DNA of 64,000 nt from Edolisoma coerulescens (GCA_013397115.1 VWZW01001414.1:372001-436000), one strand, 5' to 3'. Counted from the stretch's first letter, positions 12,783 through 27,430 are shown. Made by a program: numbers and translations. The notes: generated by a model not told the origin, from the sequence alone.

Positions 12783-15700
12783 GTGTTTCCTTCAGTGCAG
12801 AGACGTGGTTTTGCCCAATCACAGCTTTTCTCCTTTTAAAAAAAAAGTTATTGTAGCAGCAATTGTTTGCCTCCTTACATTCAACAGGAACAATTCCATT
12901 TTTTCTCCAGTAGGCATTTGTGTAAGGAAGCTTTGGCTTAGTAAGTATTCACAAGGATGTAATTACCCGTTGCTATTAATTTATTGATATTAATATTTAA
13001 TTGAATTTCGTAATAATTGAACTACCAGTAGTGTCTTAGCTATCGCATGATCAATCTGCCAACACTTAAACTTTTTCCTGCTTGATTTTCCTTTTAGTAC
13101 ATTCCAGCTAACCTTTAGGATTAATTGTGTGAAAAAATGGTTCTCCTGTAGCTTAGTAGATGTGTGTGTGTCTTCCTGGTTCCACCCTTTCCATTTCTTT
13201 TTATATCTAAGCAACTCTGAATGTAAAGTTGTCTTTTTTTCAATTTAAGAATACACAATGCTGCAGCCTCTGCTTTCTGCAAAGATGACCTTTCAGTCCA
13301 CCATCAGATTAGAAGCTTCTTTTGGTTTCATTTTTGAAAATATAAAGCAGAGACAAAAAATCTTAACGAGCAGAGTAGATTGTGTGATGGGATAACTTAC
13401 AGTGGTAATGACCTCTGGAAATGCAGTTGAAGTCAGTGTTGGAATTAGATGTACTAGAGGATAATATTCTCTGGCACAAACCTGCCAGTAGAATTTTGGC
13501 AAAGTTCTCTGCCTGTTTGTCAGCACATTTTTTCTGCATGTTGACTGTGACCAAATTGCACTGTATGAATCCCCAAAAGGTTCTTTATCGTGGAGTACAA
13601 ATACTCCTAAATACTAAAGATATGCATATTCAGAAACTATATCCTCTTGGTTCTTGTTCTATTGAGCTAAAAGCCTTGGCAGAACTATTTCTAGAAAATT
13701 CCCGTTACTGGGTTTCGGATATGGACTTGCTGCTCACTTACAGCTCTCTTTAATGACAAACACTACTTCGAAATGGCTTAATTGGATTGTCTGCTTAATA
13801 GCATTAGGATTGTTGTGCTGGTTTAGCTGAGCTCTAATGGCCCTTTGCTGGTTAAGAGATCAGTAAAGCAGCAGAATGCAAGGAGAAACTTCAGATTTGA
13901 GGGAAGAGCCTTTGCTCCTCAGAGAACTGCTGCCCCTGAAAGAAAAGGAGGGGGCTGCTGAAGAAAATGCTGAATATATTTGCTCTATTGTTTGACTCAG
14001 TTTAGTGGGAATGCTTTATCACTCCTTCATAACTGGTTCAACAACTGCACATTTCAGTTTCTGGTCAGCCCTGAGGTTTGGCACAGAGAAGGTTTTTTGG
14101 TTCTGCTTGCAGTCCTGGTCCCACTGCTTTAAGAGGGGATCTCTCAGACAGTCACAAACCCCTGGGAAGTGTGAGAATAAACTTCTTGGTGCTTTTTGAC
14201 ACTTTCAGCAAGTAATTTCTGAAAATACAAATTTTACCAAAGCCCTTGTGTGTGGAGAGAAGAATCAAAGGAATAAATAGCCAAGTGTCCTGGTGGAGAG
14301 AAGGGCTAAATGAATTTTATAGGCCATGGCTTTTGGACACTCTTTATTGAGCAGAAGACTATGGATTGAGTTTGTGTGGGGAGTAGTGTTGTTTAATATT
14401 CTTCTGGCTCTCAGGGACTTTTTGCAAATTGTTTGAGATGTCTGGCTCCCCATTAGCTCAATGTCCAGAGAATGCTTCATTGGTCCTGCTCTTTAATGTG
14501 ATTACAGGAGACTTCTTGGGCTTATAAAATAGTCCTTTGTTTCAAGTATATAATACATATTTAACAAAATTCCAAGAAGCAGATGGCTAATTAGATAGCT
14601 TGGTGATGCTAAGCTGATCATATGTTCTAGCTCGAAATAAAAATTTAACAAAGCTTCATTTGAATATTTTAAACGGACTTACATAATGTTTTCTAGTTAG
14701 TATTAAGTAAGGTAAATGCTGTTGGGACTGTCCACACTGATGTGAAAAGACATCAGAATTCTGTTCCCTATTGGATTGGGGTTATCTGGTGTTTGACTGT
14801 GATTCTCTTTCTTGAGGCAACACAAACTAAAGGGGGGTTTGTGGTTATTTCACTCTGTGAATTTTTTCATAACCACATCCAAAGTGAAATCAGATAAATA
14901 TTAAATATACATGGAAAACTTCATTACTTTTAATAACATTTCTACCTAGATGATGAAATTCCAAGGCATTATATCACTAGAATAACTTATTTTTGTGTGG
15001 TGTCTCTCTGACTGTATGCCAAGTTGTTTTCACAGTTAAATTCAAGAAAAGAAAATACTACAAGAAAGTTGTGAGTAAAAATACTTAGAAAATTATAAGT
15101 GAGGGAGAAAAATGGGATTACAAAACTGTTTGAAATTCTTATTTGAAAGTAAATCAAATAAGTGAAGTTCACTATGGAAATTTAGGGAAGACAGATATTT
15201 CCCAGCAGTGAGTGTGTTGAGGTAAAGATGAAGATAAAGTCGTATAAGAGGAGTGTGTAAAAGGGAAGAAAGAAAATCCAGTTTGCTAAGTAGGGAAAAG
15301 GAATTCTAAAAGTAATGACAGGCAGCTTTGTAATTGGATCTGGGAATGGAGAAGACATTCAATTGCCCATAAGCTTGTTCTGAAGAATTTTGTTTCCTAA
15401 GACTGATCATATTATATGGTGCCACAGCTGACTGTTTGGATTAAATCCTATAGGATTTGTTACAAAGGTGAACTGAGAACATTTCTTACGGAGCATCATG
15501 GACCACAAGAGTAATTTTCCATGGAGGCCAGAACTTAGGCAAGGTTTTCTCAGATATTTGGTGTGAAGGAATCAGCAAAAGTTCTCCTCCCTTTCCCCTT
15601 CCTCCTTTTCATGATTGTGCCATTTCTTTTCAGTCTCAGCCTTGATAAGCGAAATGAAAGTGGTGATTTGCATTGTTTCCAGTCTGTGCAGAAGCAAAAA

Positions 15701-18700
15701 GTATAAAACACTTGATAACATCTCTGTGTTCTTTAGCCTGATGAGCAGTTTTTAAAGGCTTTTTGCAAGACAAATTAAAATCTAGTCTTCTAGAATGACC
15801 TCAGAACAAAACCAAGTTACAGTTTCCTTGCAATCCAGTTGCTCGTCTGCCTCTCCACAGAAGATTTTCTAAGTTCCAGCCTCAAAAGAAGGGAACACTG
15901 TTGGCAGACAAATTAGTGCTGTATTAACATTTTGGATTTTATTTAAAGTAGTCTGTCTAGGCAGGGTCAGGAGCATTATTTGCAACAACCTCCCAGCTTT
16001 TGGTGCCAGATGACTGAACAGGGCTGCAGCCATCCCGTACAGTGGGACATGGCTTGGCTCCTCTGAACCACACACGAGGAGAGGGAGAAGATATTTGCCT
16101 CTCTCTTTTAATTGATTTCCTCTATCCCTCTCCAACAAGCTGTCAGATTGGAATGTTTGCCCCAGTTTTCTTTGTCATATGTAGAGGTAGTGGGTTGGCT
16201 GTTCAAAGCTGGCAGGAATCAGCAGATATTCTGCCAAAAAGGAGAATTCAGATGCCATAGATGCCTTAGAATATTGGGGGAAGCAGTGGGATTCATGCTC
16301 TGAATTGCATTTATAGGGCTGTCACCACCCAAGTACTTGGACACTGAAGAGTTGTTTTCCCATATGGAACTTTCACTGCATTATTCTCTGTAAATGTTAA
16401 GCCAGTGGTTCTGTAACATTTCCTAATTCAGTTGTAGTTCTGTAATTCATTGAATTTGGTTTTAGCTGTCATCTAGAAATGATTGAAAAAAAATTCCCTT
16501 TACCATTCGAAAAGACTCCTGTATCCTAATTTTACATGAACTCAGCACTGGTATTTTTGCACAAAAGAACAGATTGGAGTTAGAGGAATAACGTGAGTCC
16601 ACACAAAACAGACAAGATTGGCTCAGCACTGATTCCTATTTGCTCCTGCTACCTTGGAAACAAAGGATGGCATGACAACAAAAGCAATTCAGAAAGAAAG
16701 GTTAAACCTCCAAAACATTTCAAATGTATTCTTGTGGGGAAACTCTTCCTTAGTGTTTCAGGATGGATTTTCAAGTTTTAGTGTACGTAGGTAACAATTG
16801 TCTGTTTCTCTGAACCTCACCTTAGGCTGAAATCGAGACTTCAAACTAAAAATATAAAGAGCTGGTTTTAATGCGTCAGTACTTGAAATATTAAATTTGA
16901 AGATCAAAAGAAAGAAGGTGTGAGGTCTATCTGCAGCTAAAAATAAGTTTTATTCTGAGCCATTCAAGTTTGGGTTTTTTTGATATTTTTGGTCAAAAAC
17001 TTTCTAAAACCTAATGTTTCTTGAATGGATGGAATTAAAGGTAGGGGCCATAAAGATTTGGGGTTGCAGTCTAGCAGTGTTCTGAGCTGAGTTGCTGCAC
17101 TTTTTCTTGGCCCTGCAGTGCTCTGAGCTCAGCATGGCACAGCTGAGGATCACTCAGCTCGTGCTGCACCTGGGGAGACGTTCTGGAAATTGTGTTCATC
17201 TTTCTGGTCCTTCTCTGTCCTGAGGGGCCTCCTCACTGAAGCTGGGGACAGCAACCCCCATACTCTGGCCATGAGCATACCATTAATGTTCTTCGAAATG
17301 TTTGGGGTATTTTTAAATTACTCTTTTCTTTTTTTACTTGTACTGCTCCCCATTTTACTGTTCAGATCTCTGTTCTGCAATTGTCTGCCTTGATTTTCCA
17401 AATAACCAATTTATCCAGGTTAAGGATACCAAAGACAAATGTCAAAATATGTCAAAAATCAAATGCTTGGGCTCACATTCAGAATGGGTTCTCTGTAGAA
17501 GGGAACAGCACCATAGATTTCAAGAAAAATGGAATTTTAAACATTTCTTTTTATAAGAAGTTCACTTGCATAGGTGTAAGCTCCCTAGTTCATTAACACT
17601 CTGTTTTGCTGTTTGGTTAGGTCGTTCAAAGGCTATGCCAAAAGGGGAAAGAAAGGAGGTATTTATGTTGGGAATAAACAGTTCTGGTGTACTTTGAAGG
17701 TCTCTTTATTCATGCTGAGGCAGCAGCGAGGTGAACAAACAGTGTTTGCTTCCCTTTTCAGTTCATCCTCCAGAAGGGCTTTTCTTATTTGGTTGGACTC
17801 TTTCAGTGCAGTCACCCAGCAACTTCCAAGGGCCTTTGATTCAGACATTATTCTCTAAATGCAAAACCAGACAGGAAACAAGGGTCCTCAGAAAACCTAA
17901 ACTGAAAAACTGCGAGTCCTGAATTTCTGCTGAAACTCAGTAACGAGCCATTAGAATTGTACTTTACTTCTTAAATCCACATTTCCAATGAGGACCAAAA
18001 ACTTTAAGATTTTTTTTAAAAGCCATTTGCAAATTACCACGCTACCAAACATAGTTTGGGAACCATGCACATGTTTCAACATTACATCTCTCCATATGTC
18101 CACATTTTTTACAAATTAGGATAATCTAATACCAAAATACAGGTTTAAACTTCCCAAATTGACAGCAGAAAAAAGTTTCCAGCAGGAAACCCTTGCATTA
18201 GTTTGATTCCAATTTTAACAACTACATCTTCATACTCCCAACAAGCTTTTCTGCAACTGTCAAAAGGAAATTTTCTTTTTATTGCCACACAAGAGTGAAG
18301 CACTATAATTCAGAAGATAAAATGTATTCCAAGTCGATTTTAGCAGACCTCAACCTATATTTAGAAATTGAAAGGAAAGAAAGGGCAAAGAATGTCAAAA
18401 GTTAAACAGAAAATGTAGGAATTATTATAGTACATAGGGTTTCTCCTGGAACTGCCTCAAGCTGCACTCCACCAATAGTTCATTTTAAAATTTAGGCACG
18501 ATCATCACTTGGATGGTTTTGTCAGTAATTATTTTTAAAAACACAGTAAATGTGTCTGTTCTGTCCATTTGTCCATATTTGGGAACACTTGAGTGTTCCT
18601 TCCCTGAATAGTATAATATGCATGATAGAAAAGGGCCTTTGTTATCTTTTAGGTATGTCAAATTTTGAATTGCTAGAGAAAACGAGACAAAATTTTCTTT

Positions 18701-19971
18701 AACTCCTCTGCTTTTCATCAAGGCATTTCTAATCTAAGGGGCTCCCAGTGCAAGAAGCTTTTATTTGTCTTCTGTGGCTGTACCTGTCACAGCAACTTGG
18801 CATTTTGCAGGGAACTAATAATGGAAATGGCATTCTGCTGGGATCTGGCTGTTCCACACACCAGGGGCATCCAGGGCTCTGAGTTCATCACTCCAAGTGC
18901 TTTTTGGCTGTTTAAAAATTAAGCCAAATGCACTGGACTAATGTTGAACTGTTTGGGGCTTTTCCCTTGCTGCTGTTGGGGAGATGACAGTGGTTTCATT
19001 CTCTCACCCAGCGAAATTCACCTCATTAACGTCCTCTGCAAAGTGATGACTTTGTTGTCAGAACTGGGAAAATGCTTGAAATGTCTCTCAGTAAAAGTTG
19101 TAATAGTTCTGTTCCCTCAGATCACTGAAGTGTTCCACATATTTGTGAAAAGGGAGAAACCTCAAGAGTCCTTTCAGCCTGTTCTCCCTGATACTGCACT
19201 GCACCATAAATATCCTTCAGTTATTTGGATCTCTTTGTAAGTCCTTTTCTGACTCAACTATTGAAGCATTCAAACTTCACGTATTTCTGATGGAACTTCT
19301 TTAGAATGATGTTTAGAACAATTTTTTTACTGGAAATTTACTGAAAAAAATGTTCATTTCAATCTATCGTGGAAATTAGTTAAAAAGGGAACTATATTAG
19401 TCATTAATACCAACCATATTTTACAGAAAACCTCCTTTTTTTAAAAATTACTTTTGGCATGCATTTCTTCACAGTGCTTCCCATTGCAATTGTTCTGTTA
19501 AAATGCCGTTTTATTAGACCTAAATCAAGAATTCTTTGAAAACATCTTTACTATGTAGCACTCAGAATCTGGCTTCAAGACCTGCTGCTTACAAACTTCC
19601 TGCTGCCTGACATTGAACTGAGGTGGGAGAAAATCCTACATCCAGCCAGATCCATGGCAGGGCAGAGCTGTCAGCAGAAGTCATCACTGGACTGAATTAA
19701 ATGACGAGATTTAGACTGGCATGTAACCACCAGGAAGGCTCCTTGTGTTTTGGTTACAGACCTTGTTTATATTTTCCCTGGATCATTCTTAAAACTGATT
19801 TATTACAGGAGAAAATTACGTTCAGAGTTCATCTAAATAGTTTGAAAATTCAGTTTAAGAAGCAAGAAAACTCCCCAGAAAAATAGAACCTTCTCTAGTC
19901 TAAATGTCCTGTTGATACCCTGATATAAAAAGAGCCATGATCAGCCACACCAAGGAGAGAGTTGTTGCCTG

Positions 19972-20018
19972 AATGTATTCATTTTAGAGGAAAATGGTAA
20001 GGGGAAAATGAATACATT
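19972..20018. repeat. Perfect inverted repeat, 14-bp arms, 19-nt spacer
   Basis: AATGTATTCATTTT (19972-19985) and AAAATGAATACATT (20005-20018) are exact reverse complements. The purine-rich spacer is AGAGGAAAATGGTAAGGGG. I see no flanking target-site duplication. Confidence 0.93.
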
Positions 20019-21929
20019 TTTGAGAACGTGGTAAAGGAAAAATTACAAATATGAAGAGGCAAAGGATGGTAGTAGTCATATTTTTCCAGGAAATTACTTA
20101 AACTGGTGTGAAAGAGGATCATTCATGATGGGACTTGGGTGAAGGGAAATACAGAACTCTATATTCTGCAGTCAAATTCTTTTTCAGGCTGTCGAGGGCC
20201 ATGAATGAAACATTCATGCTTTGAATGAACATGTTGTCCCTGAAGACAGTCATGTTTTGAGCAGAATAAAAATAGTAGTTGAAAGAATGGAAAAGAGTAT
20301 TAAGTGCGTGAAGCAAAGGAACAAAATTTTCATGTTACAGAGCAGAGCTGATTTCAAGTTTTTGTTATAACACAGCTTTGGGAGGTTTTTTGTTGCATTG
20401 TCTGTGTGCTGGAACAGGCCCATAAAGTCCTAAAAATGAATTAAAAAAGAATATTTTGGCAGCCAAGTCACTCTGCTCCCACAAAGGAAGCACTGGGGGA
20501 GGGTGATTTCTGCACCTCAGACCGAGGTGAGCTGCTGCTCCACCCTGGTGGCTCTGGGTTCTTCTTCCCTGTCTCGCCCAGACTGTGCAGCAGTAAAGTC
20601 CTCGTGCTTTCTTTTAGTTTGGAGACCTGGGAGAGTTTTTAAAAGTAGTTTTCAATTACTGTTTCTGTTGGGCATGACAGAGAGAAGGCATTGGAATAAG
20701 AGGTTAACGTTATGACCTGCTGATTGCTTTTTGTATAAAAGCCTGTTATTCAAACTGGAAATTCCACGGGGACAGAAGTACTCAGTAAGTGACCCACGAT
20801 ACACAGTGTACACTGGACCTCTATTATCTTTGTGATACAAATGATGTATTAATAGTTTAAATGATTAAAACAAAATTACATTAGCAGGAAGTAATCAGTG
20901 AAATGCATCCTTGCTTAAATCTGCTAAATCTACTAGTACTTTTTTGGCTTTTAGTGCTCACTGATGCAGCAGTGTAAATTTGATGCAGCATGCAATCCAA
21001 AAGCCTCTTAGGCTCTTTTAATCTTAAAACCATGAAATGATGCAGCTGCCCAATGTGTTGCTTCATTTGAGGGACAGGTTCCTTGCTATAAATGAAGACC
21101 TATCACATGAACACAGATTTCCACTTGGAAATTCAAATTTCTTGCCAGTTAATCCAAAAATTGCATTGCTAATGTGAGTAGTGCCTGGCTGCTCTCAGGG
21201 TTTGCCCGGCCATACAAAGAGAAAATACATTTGTTCTCCTCTGGAAAAACAATATTAAGAGAAGTTACACCACAACGTTTGGCTCCATTTTATTTTCATC
21301 TTGGAATTTCTATACAGAGCATGGGGAGACAGTACTGGTTTGTGAATTTGTAAATTTATAGGCAGTTTGTAAATTTGAACACTTCTGAAAATTGTTGAAT
21401 TTCCATTACCTGAAATTGTTAAATATTGATTAAAAGGTACATGTAAGTTGAACTTATTTCATTCATGCTAACCTAGTGTATTGTATAAAAAGGTCTAAGT
21501 TTCATAGGTAGCAGCCACTACCTTGTCTAGTAGCCAAGAGCCGAAAAATCTGAAGTTCTGGAACATTTAGATGGACTGAGGCTTCCTGTGAGTCCTGCTA
21601 AGCCTGTGGCAAGTGCTGCACATAACTCAATTCCAGAGAACATGGAGCATCACTGATTCTCATTAAATTCAGTGATATCAGTTAGAAAACTTAATGGCAA
21701 AGCTTGCAGCCAGGAAAAGTTAGAGTGTATTTTCCCCATCAGATAGAAAAGAGGCAATTAAGACATCATCTGGGTCAATGAATGAGTCTAGACACTCTAA
21801 TAGCCACCGGGGAATTTGCATCTATTCTTCCAGCGTGCATCATATGGCCAGAAATCGGTCCAAAAAGGGAAGGAATGAACTGAGAAGGCTGGAAGTCAGT
21901 GTGCTCTATTTTTGGGGACTTTGGTTTGC

Positions 21930-22265
21930 CTGTCCTCACACAGAGCCGGCTCCTGAGGGAGCTCCCTGCAGCTCCCTGTGTGTGCAGCGCGGCCTCAAAG
22001 GCGCTGTGATCCATGCCGGAGCCCTCGCTGCGTGGGAGGAGGGCAGCACTCGGGCTCCAGAACACAGAGACAGAGCAGGTTTTAACCTCAAACCCCAGCA
22101 CAGAAATCTTCACGGAGTGTGGGGCTAATGGAAGCAGGAGGCCGAGGCAGAGCATCAGTTCTTGTTTGGTCCCAGCAGCAGCCCAGGGGCTCCTCCTGGC
22201 TCGGGGCAGAGCCAGGCACAGCAGCCTCAGCCAAGCAGCAGGAGCTGGCTCGGGGCTCAGTGCAC
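21930..22265. other. GC-rich intronic patch, moderate CpG
   Basis: About 12 CpGs by hand count over about 330 bp, with GGAGCTCCCTGCAGCTCCCTG and GCAGCGCGGCC. Open frames run through it on both strands without family resemblance. Nature unknown. Confidence 0.5.
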
Positions 22266-24007
22266 ACACAGATTATCCTATTAATTTAAACCTTGTTTTG
22301 CTTTATCCAACCTATACCATGAGATTAATCTGCTCACATTTAAATGCCAACGTTGTAAATGTTACACTGAGACCTGTCTTGGATCCCTTTGTAGCCTGTG
22401 GAGAGGAGTGAGCTCTGCTCAGATGTGATTAATCTCATCCTAAAGAATTTTTTTTAAGAGAGTAGTATCCATCTTTTCTAAAGGGGGACTTTTCCACATA
22501 ATGCCAGCAATTTATATCCGGGCGAAGCACTGTTTTTAACAGACATGCCTGCTTCCCCCCATTGATTACAGAGCTGTGAGCTCAACCAAATACAACCTCT
22601 GTTCAATACCTAAACGTGCACATGGGATAAATCCCACTGGTGCTCATTTATAAACCTGTAATAATTGGGCAACCCAAGACAGCTCCCCCCACCTGTGGTT
22701 GCTGAATCATAAGGCTCCAGCCAGGAAGGAGAACAGTTTTATTTCCAAAGAGATGTCAGCAGTAAACAAGAGAGAAACCAAGTCGTGTGTTGCCCAGCAA
22801 AAGTGAAAACCTGGCTCTCTGTTTTGACAGTGTCCATTAGCTGAGCAGGGAGAGCTCTGCTCACGTGGTGTTTGGAGGAGCTGGGAGGGCATTAACACAA
22901 ATTTATTAACAGCACTATGCACAGGAAGCCATCATGTGAACAGAAATGCTTTTTCCTCTTAAAGCAAAACAAGCTTTATTGTAAATTCCTTGCTAACAGA
23001 ATGATAAACATGTACAGCACTGCTGGAAGTAGAGTTTAAATGCACAAAGTATGCTGGGAGGGGTCATTCACTGACAAGGCTGAAAGTCTCTCGAGGATGC
23101 TGAGGCTTTAATAATTCCTGAATCAAATTGAATAGCTACCCTGAAGTAGGAATAATTTTCCCCATGAAAGAGATGGTATGGGGTTTCATTTTTGTCCTTT
23201 TTTTTTGCCATAGGCCATTTTTAAAACCCTTTAACCAAGTCTTACACATAAGATCCTGAAATGAAGATGCCAACAGAAAGCATGACAGGCCAATTTGTAT
23301 TGTACAAAAGCTCCTGAAAACAAGCTAAAATCTGCATCTCTGTAAATCAGAACAGTGTGTGCCAGCTGCTGTCAAAACAACACAAGTATAATAGAAGTTT
23401 GACAGGTTTTGGTTGCATCTTACTCCAAAAAACTGAGCTAGTTAATGCATAACATAAACTGTTACAAAGTTAAACTCTTACTTATGTTATTTTGTTTTGT
23501 TCATATTTGTTTTACATCAAATGACTAATTTACAAGTGCTATGAAGTGTAAAGAGCCAGTATTTTGATCCAGATGGGTTTTTTTGAAGGGGTAAGTCTGG
23601 TTCTTTTAATTTTCTTTTAGTGATGAGTCCAGTGAACTTGCAGTACCCCACTTGTCACTAATCCACATCGGCCTCCTTTTTCCCCCTCTGTAAGGTTTGG
23701 TGATTCACTGACTCTTGGAAGGGAGCAGAACCCAGCTGGCAATGCCCTGTGGCAGGAGACCACTCATCTAATCAATATCCTTCCGTATTCCTTATATTCA
23801 GCATGTACTTATCAAATCTGTTAACAGCAGCACAAAATCAATTTCCTGATGCAGCTTTGTTTAACAGCAGGGGTGAAAGGTCATTTTTCCTGGTAGGATT
23901 TGGGGAATAGGAACTTTTTGATGAAGCGTTTTCCTGCAGGGGGCAACCCAGAAGGCCCTGCAGTGCTGGTTCCCATCTGCATGGAAATAAAACAGTTGAG
24001 CGTGTGC

Positions 24008-24247
24008 CAGGTTTAGATTCAGATCAGACATTAGGAGGAAATCCTTGAAGGGAGGTGAGGTCCTGGCACAGGTTCCCAGAGAAGTTGTGGCTGCCCCTGG
24101 ATCCCTGGCAGTGTCCAAGGCCAGGCTGGACGGGGCTTGGAGCCACCTGGGACAGTGGAAGGGGTCCCTGCCCATGGCAGAGGGTGGATGAGATGATTTT
24201 TAAGATCCCACCCAACCCAAACCTTTCAATGATTCTTTGATTCTATG
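24008..24247 (+). mobile_element. CR1 LINE 3' fragment
   Basis: Starts near 'GGTTTAGATTCAGATCAGACATTAGGAGG', continues with 'GAGGTGAGGTCCTGGCACAGG', 'TTCCCAGAGAAGTTGTGGCTG', 'GTGTCCAAGGCCAGGCTGGA' and 'GGACAGTGGAAGGGGTCCC', and ends in 'GATTCTTTGATTCTATG', the CR1 octamer-like tail. It is one of the better preserved copies, 5'-truncated. Open frames overlapping it on either strand are incidental. Confidence 0.93.
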
Positions 24248-27244
24248 TTCCATGGAAAGGCTTTCCTTACTGTACTAAACATTAGGAATATGTGTTGGGA
24301 TGAAGCTTTGTTTCATGCAACCTGTACAAGAACTTGACATTTCTTATAAACATCTTGCCAGTAAAATAGGTTTGGTTTTTTGGCTTTTTTTTGGTCCTAT
24401 TCATGACAGCAAAAATGGAATTAATGGAAGAGCTAAAGGAGAGCTAAATAACAGATTCAGCCGGAATTTCTTAGTCATGTAAAATGTTCTTATTAGATTA
24501 AAGTATTAAAAAATCCCAAAAAGCTCAGAGATTTGCATACTCCTTTAATGGGTTATTTTGAGCTTCCATTGAAGCAGATATGCTTTCAGCAGATTGACTT
24601 AAATGCCAGTTGGGTAATAGAGCAAGAAGAAAAACCATAATCTTTTTCTTTGGAGCAGAGAGTCATTCAAAGCTGAAATATGACTAATTACCACAACTGA
24701 ACTTGTGATACCCCTTGCACTTGTTAATAGACTTACTGTGTTAATGTGTCTGTGAATGGATGTAAAACCCAAACAAAGAAAAAAAGCCCTTTTTGTATTT
24801 TTACAACTTAAATACAATCTTTTGTTGTTCCTCACAAACAAAAATAAACATATGAAATACCAGTTTACACCATGCAGCAGTAGTTTAAAAGAAAAGTTTA
24901 TCATTTTTGTGGCTTTTCTACAAAGGCTTAACATAACTGAAATAGTTTAAATTGTTTTAAAAACTCTGTTTTACAGAAATGGGAATGTGCTGGGAGAAGA
25001 ATGAGGTTCCATTATGCAGCAGGGAAATGAACCATGAATTCCTGATTACAGCAATACCTGGCATTACTATTATTAGTTGTAGTGTCAGCTGTTGCTTAGC
25101 AGAAGTATGTCCGAGAAGGAAATGTGAAAAAACCCCTTTTAATTCTGCAGTTGAACCTTCAGGAAGTGCAGAGAAGGGAGAAAATTTGAAGGTGTGGAAA
25201 GGAAGGAACTGGGCTCTGTCCTCAGCAGGGTCGGCGTGAGTTGTCAGGGCTGCACGTTTTAAAAATAATAGAACACATTCTTTCTGTTCATTGTTTTTTG
25301 TTACTCATCCTCAATTTGTTCCAAATTCTGAGTCACTTTCATAAATCTGTTTTTAATGAGTTTTAGCCAGTCAGTGAGTTTCAGAACAAATGCATGCATT
25401 GGGTTTTCAGCTGGAGAAATCCTCACCAACCGCATCTACTGTAACTCGGGCAGCCTAGGATGCAACAATTGGTTAAACAATTAATACAAAGTCTGACCTT
25501 AAGCTCTAGGGGTGTATAATGTTAAAACAAAGGGCAAGCAGCTGGCTGGGGAAATGGGGCAAACCCCAGATAGGAATTTTCCCGTGTGATTTCTGTCGTG
25601 AAGATGCTGAGCCTTTGGTGAAGGCTCTGGTGTCCCTCCACAGCCCAGGTCAGCTGCTCCAACCTGGAAGGAGCCTGGTCCTGCCCTGGAGCTGCAGGTC
25701 AGGCACTTCCCTGGCTGATTTCCTGCTCACCAATCCTTTCCTGGGCAGTAACTTGGATTATTTTGCTGCATCAGCATAAAAGCAGTGCTAATGTGCCCAG
25801 GAGGGAATGCTTGAATAAGAAAATGCCTTTGTGCCACTCATCCCGGAGTCTCTGCAAAAGGAAGGGTCTGGTCCAGGGCTGGAATAAGCAGCTGGAAATG
25901 TTTCCTTCAGCAGAGCTGCTGCTTTGTGCCTGTGTGAAGCAGCTGTGGAACCACAGACTAACACTCCCCTCTTCAGCAGGGTTTGACAGGCTGAGGTTGT
26001 TTTTAGCTTGTTTTCTGCCCGTCAGGCACAGCCAGTCTGTGTCACTGGAGAATTCTTGCTGCACGGAAACTGTGGGCTTTGGGTGTTGCAGCTTTGCCCT
26101 CTGATTTGAAGGGATGTTTTCACCCAGACTGGTGAAGAAATTAATTTTCTAAAGAACCTTTCTATGGAAAGAGTCTGGCTGGAGTCTTTTGTGACCTCTC
26201 ACATTCTCTCCCTCTCTCCTGGCCGTTCGCCCTAAGACAGTTTAGTCCCTTCTGAAGCCCCATTCTCCACTGATTTTAGGAATTGACATATTTGCAAATT
26301 AATCATGACAGCTTTAAAGCGAAGTTCCAGCTACACTGAACATCCACGGTGCATCCAGGTATTAATGGAAGCTTGATCTCCTCTCTAGCAGTTTGGTGAT
26401 TTGTGTGATACTATTCTGCATGTGGGATGCACTTGTTCAAACTTTGGAGCCTGAAATTTCTTGTACATTTATTATACCCCTTCAGCATAATTCATTCAGA
26501 TTTCATCTGTTTGCATGCCACTTGGAGCCTTCTGGAATTTGTTGTTTTCCATCCGCTTCTCTAACAGTGTCACATTGTTTATGGAGAGAACATGCCATTT
26601 TCTATAAATCACTTGCTTTCATACAGTTTTACTGCATTATTTTACTCAATTTGTGAAGGATTTAAGCATCCTGCAGTGTGCAGCATTACAAGGCATAAAG
26701 TGATTGAAAATAAAAACTATTTTTGGCTGAAATAATGGAATATTCACCATCAGAAATATGAAACAGCATTTAAGTGTGGGTGAGATGTAATGAATGAGCT
26801 GCATTATATAAAAGGGTATTACTCAGGCTATTAATTATAAGGACTTAAATTCAAATCTTGCAAGGGAAAAATTGGCTTTTTTATCTTGCTCCAAACTAGC
26901 TATGGAATGATCTTTGTTTCCAAACTGAGGTCTGAGGAGAAACATTGCCAAGTGGAGGCATTGATCCATTAGAACGTGGATATTTAACACTGAATATCTG
27001 AATTCTGTTATTTGGGAAGCAGGGGGTGTGAGAACATAGACAGGAGCTCTGAGGAAACTGCTCAAGTGGGGTGACTTGTCCCAGGCTCCCTGGATCATGT
27101 ACCCTGCCCAATAAACCGTGAGGTTTTGTCCTGCTTTCAGTCTTCTTCTTTTCCCAGTCACTGCCTGGGCTTTAGAGCCCAGCAAAGACACCTTGTCCCC
27201 CTGAAGTGCTTTCCTTTTGGTCCCTGTGGGCTCCTGGCAGCTGC

Positions 27245-27430
27245 TCGCACGTGTCCTTAGCCACGATTCTTTGTGTTTCCGCGTGTTTGGGTTGTGCCCC
27301 CGCACCCAGGGGCGCAGTCCCCTCCCGGAGGGGTTTGGCCCTGTGGCACCGGGCTGGCAGCAGCCCCGAGCCCTGCTGCCCTGCAGGGCTGTGCCCGTGG
27401 GCGCTGTGTCGGTGTCTGACCGCTCCCAGA
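27245..27430. other. CpG-rich, GC-rich intronic patch
   Basis: About 14 CpGs by hand count in under 190 bp, including CGCACGTG-type and CCGCGTG motifs, surrounded by AT-rich intron. It carries the longest open frame of the window (minus strand, 26835-27560), which has no recognisable domain and is probably a composition effect. Confidence 0.55.
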
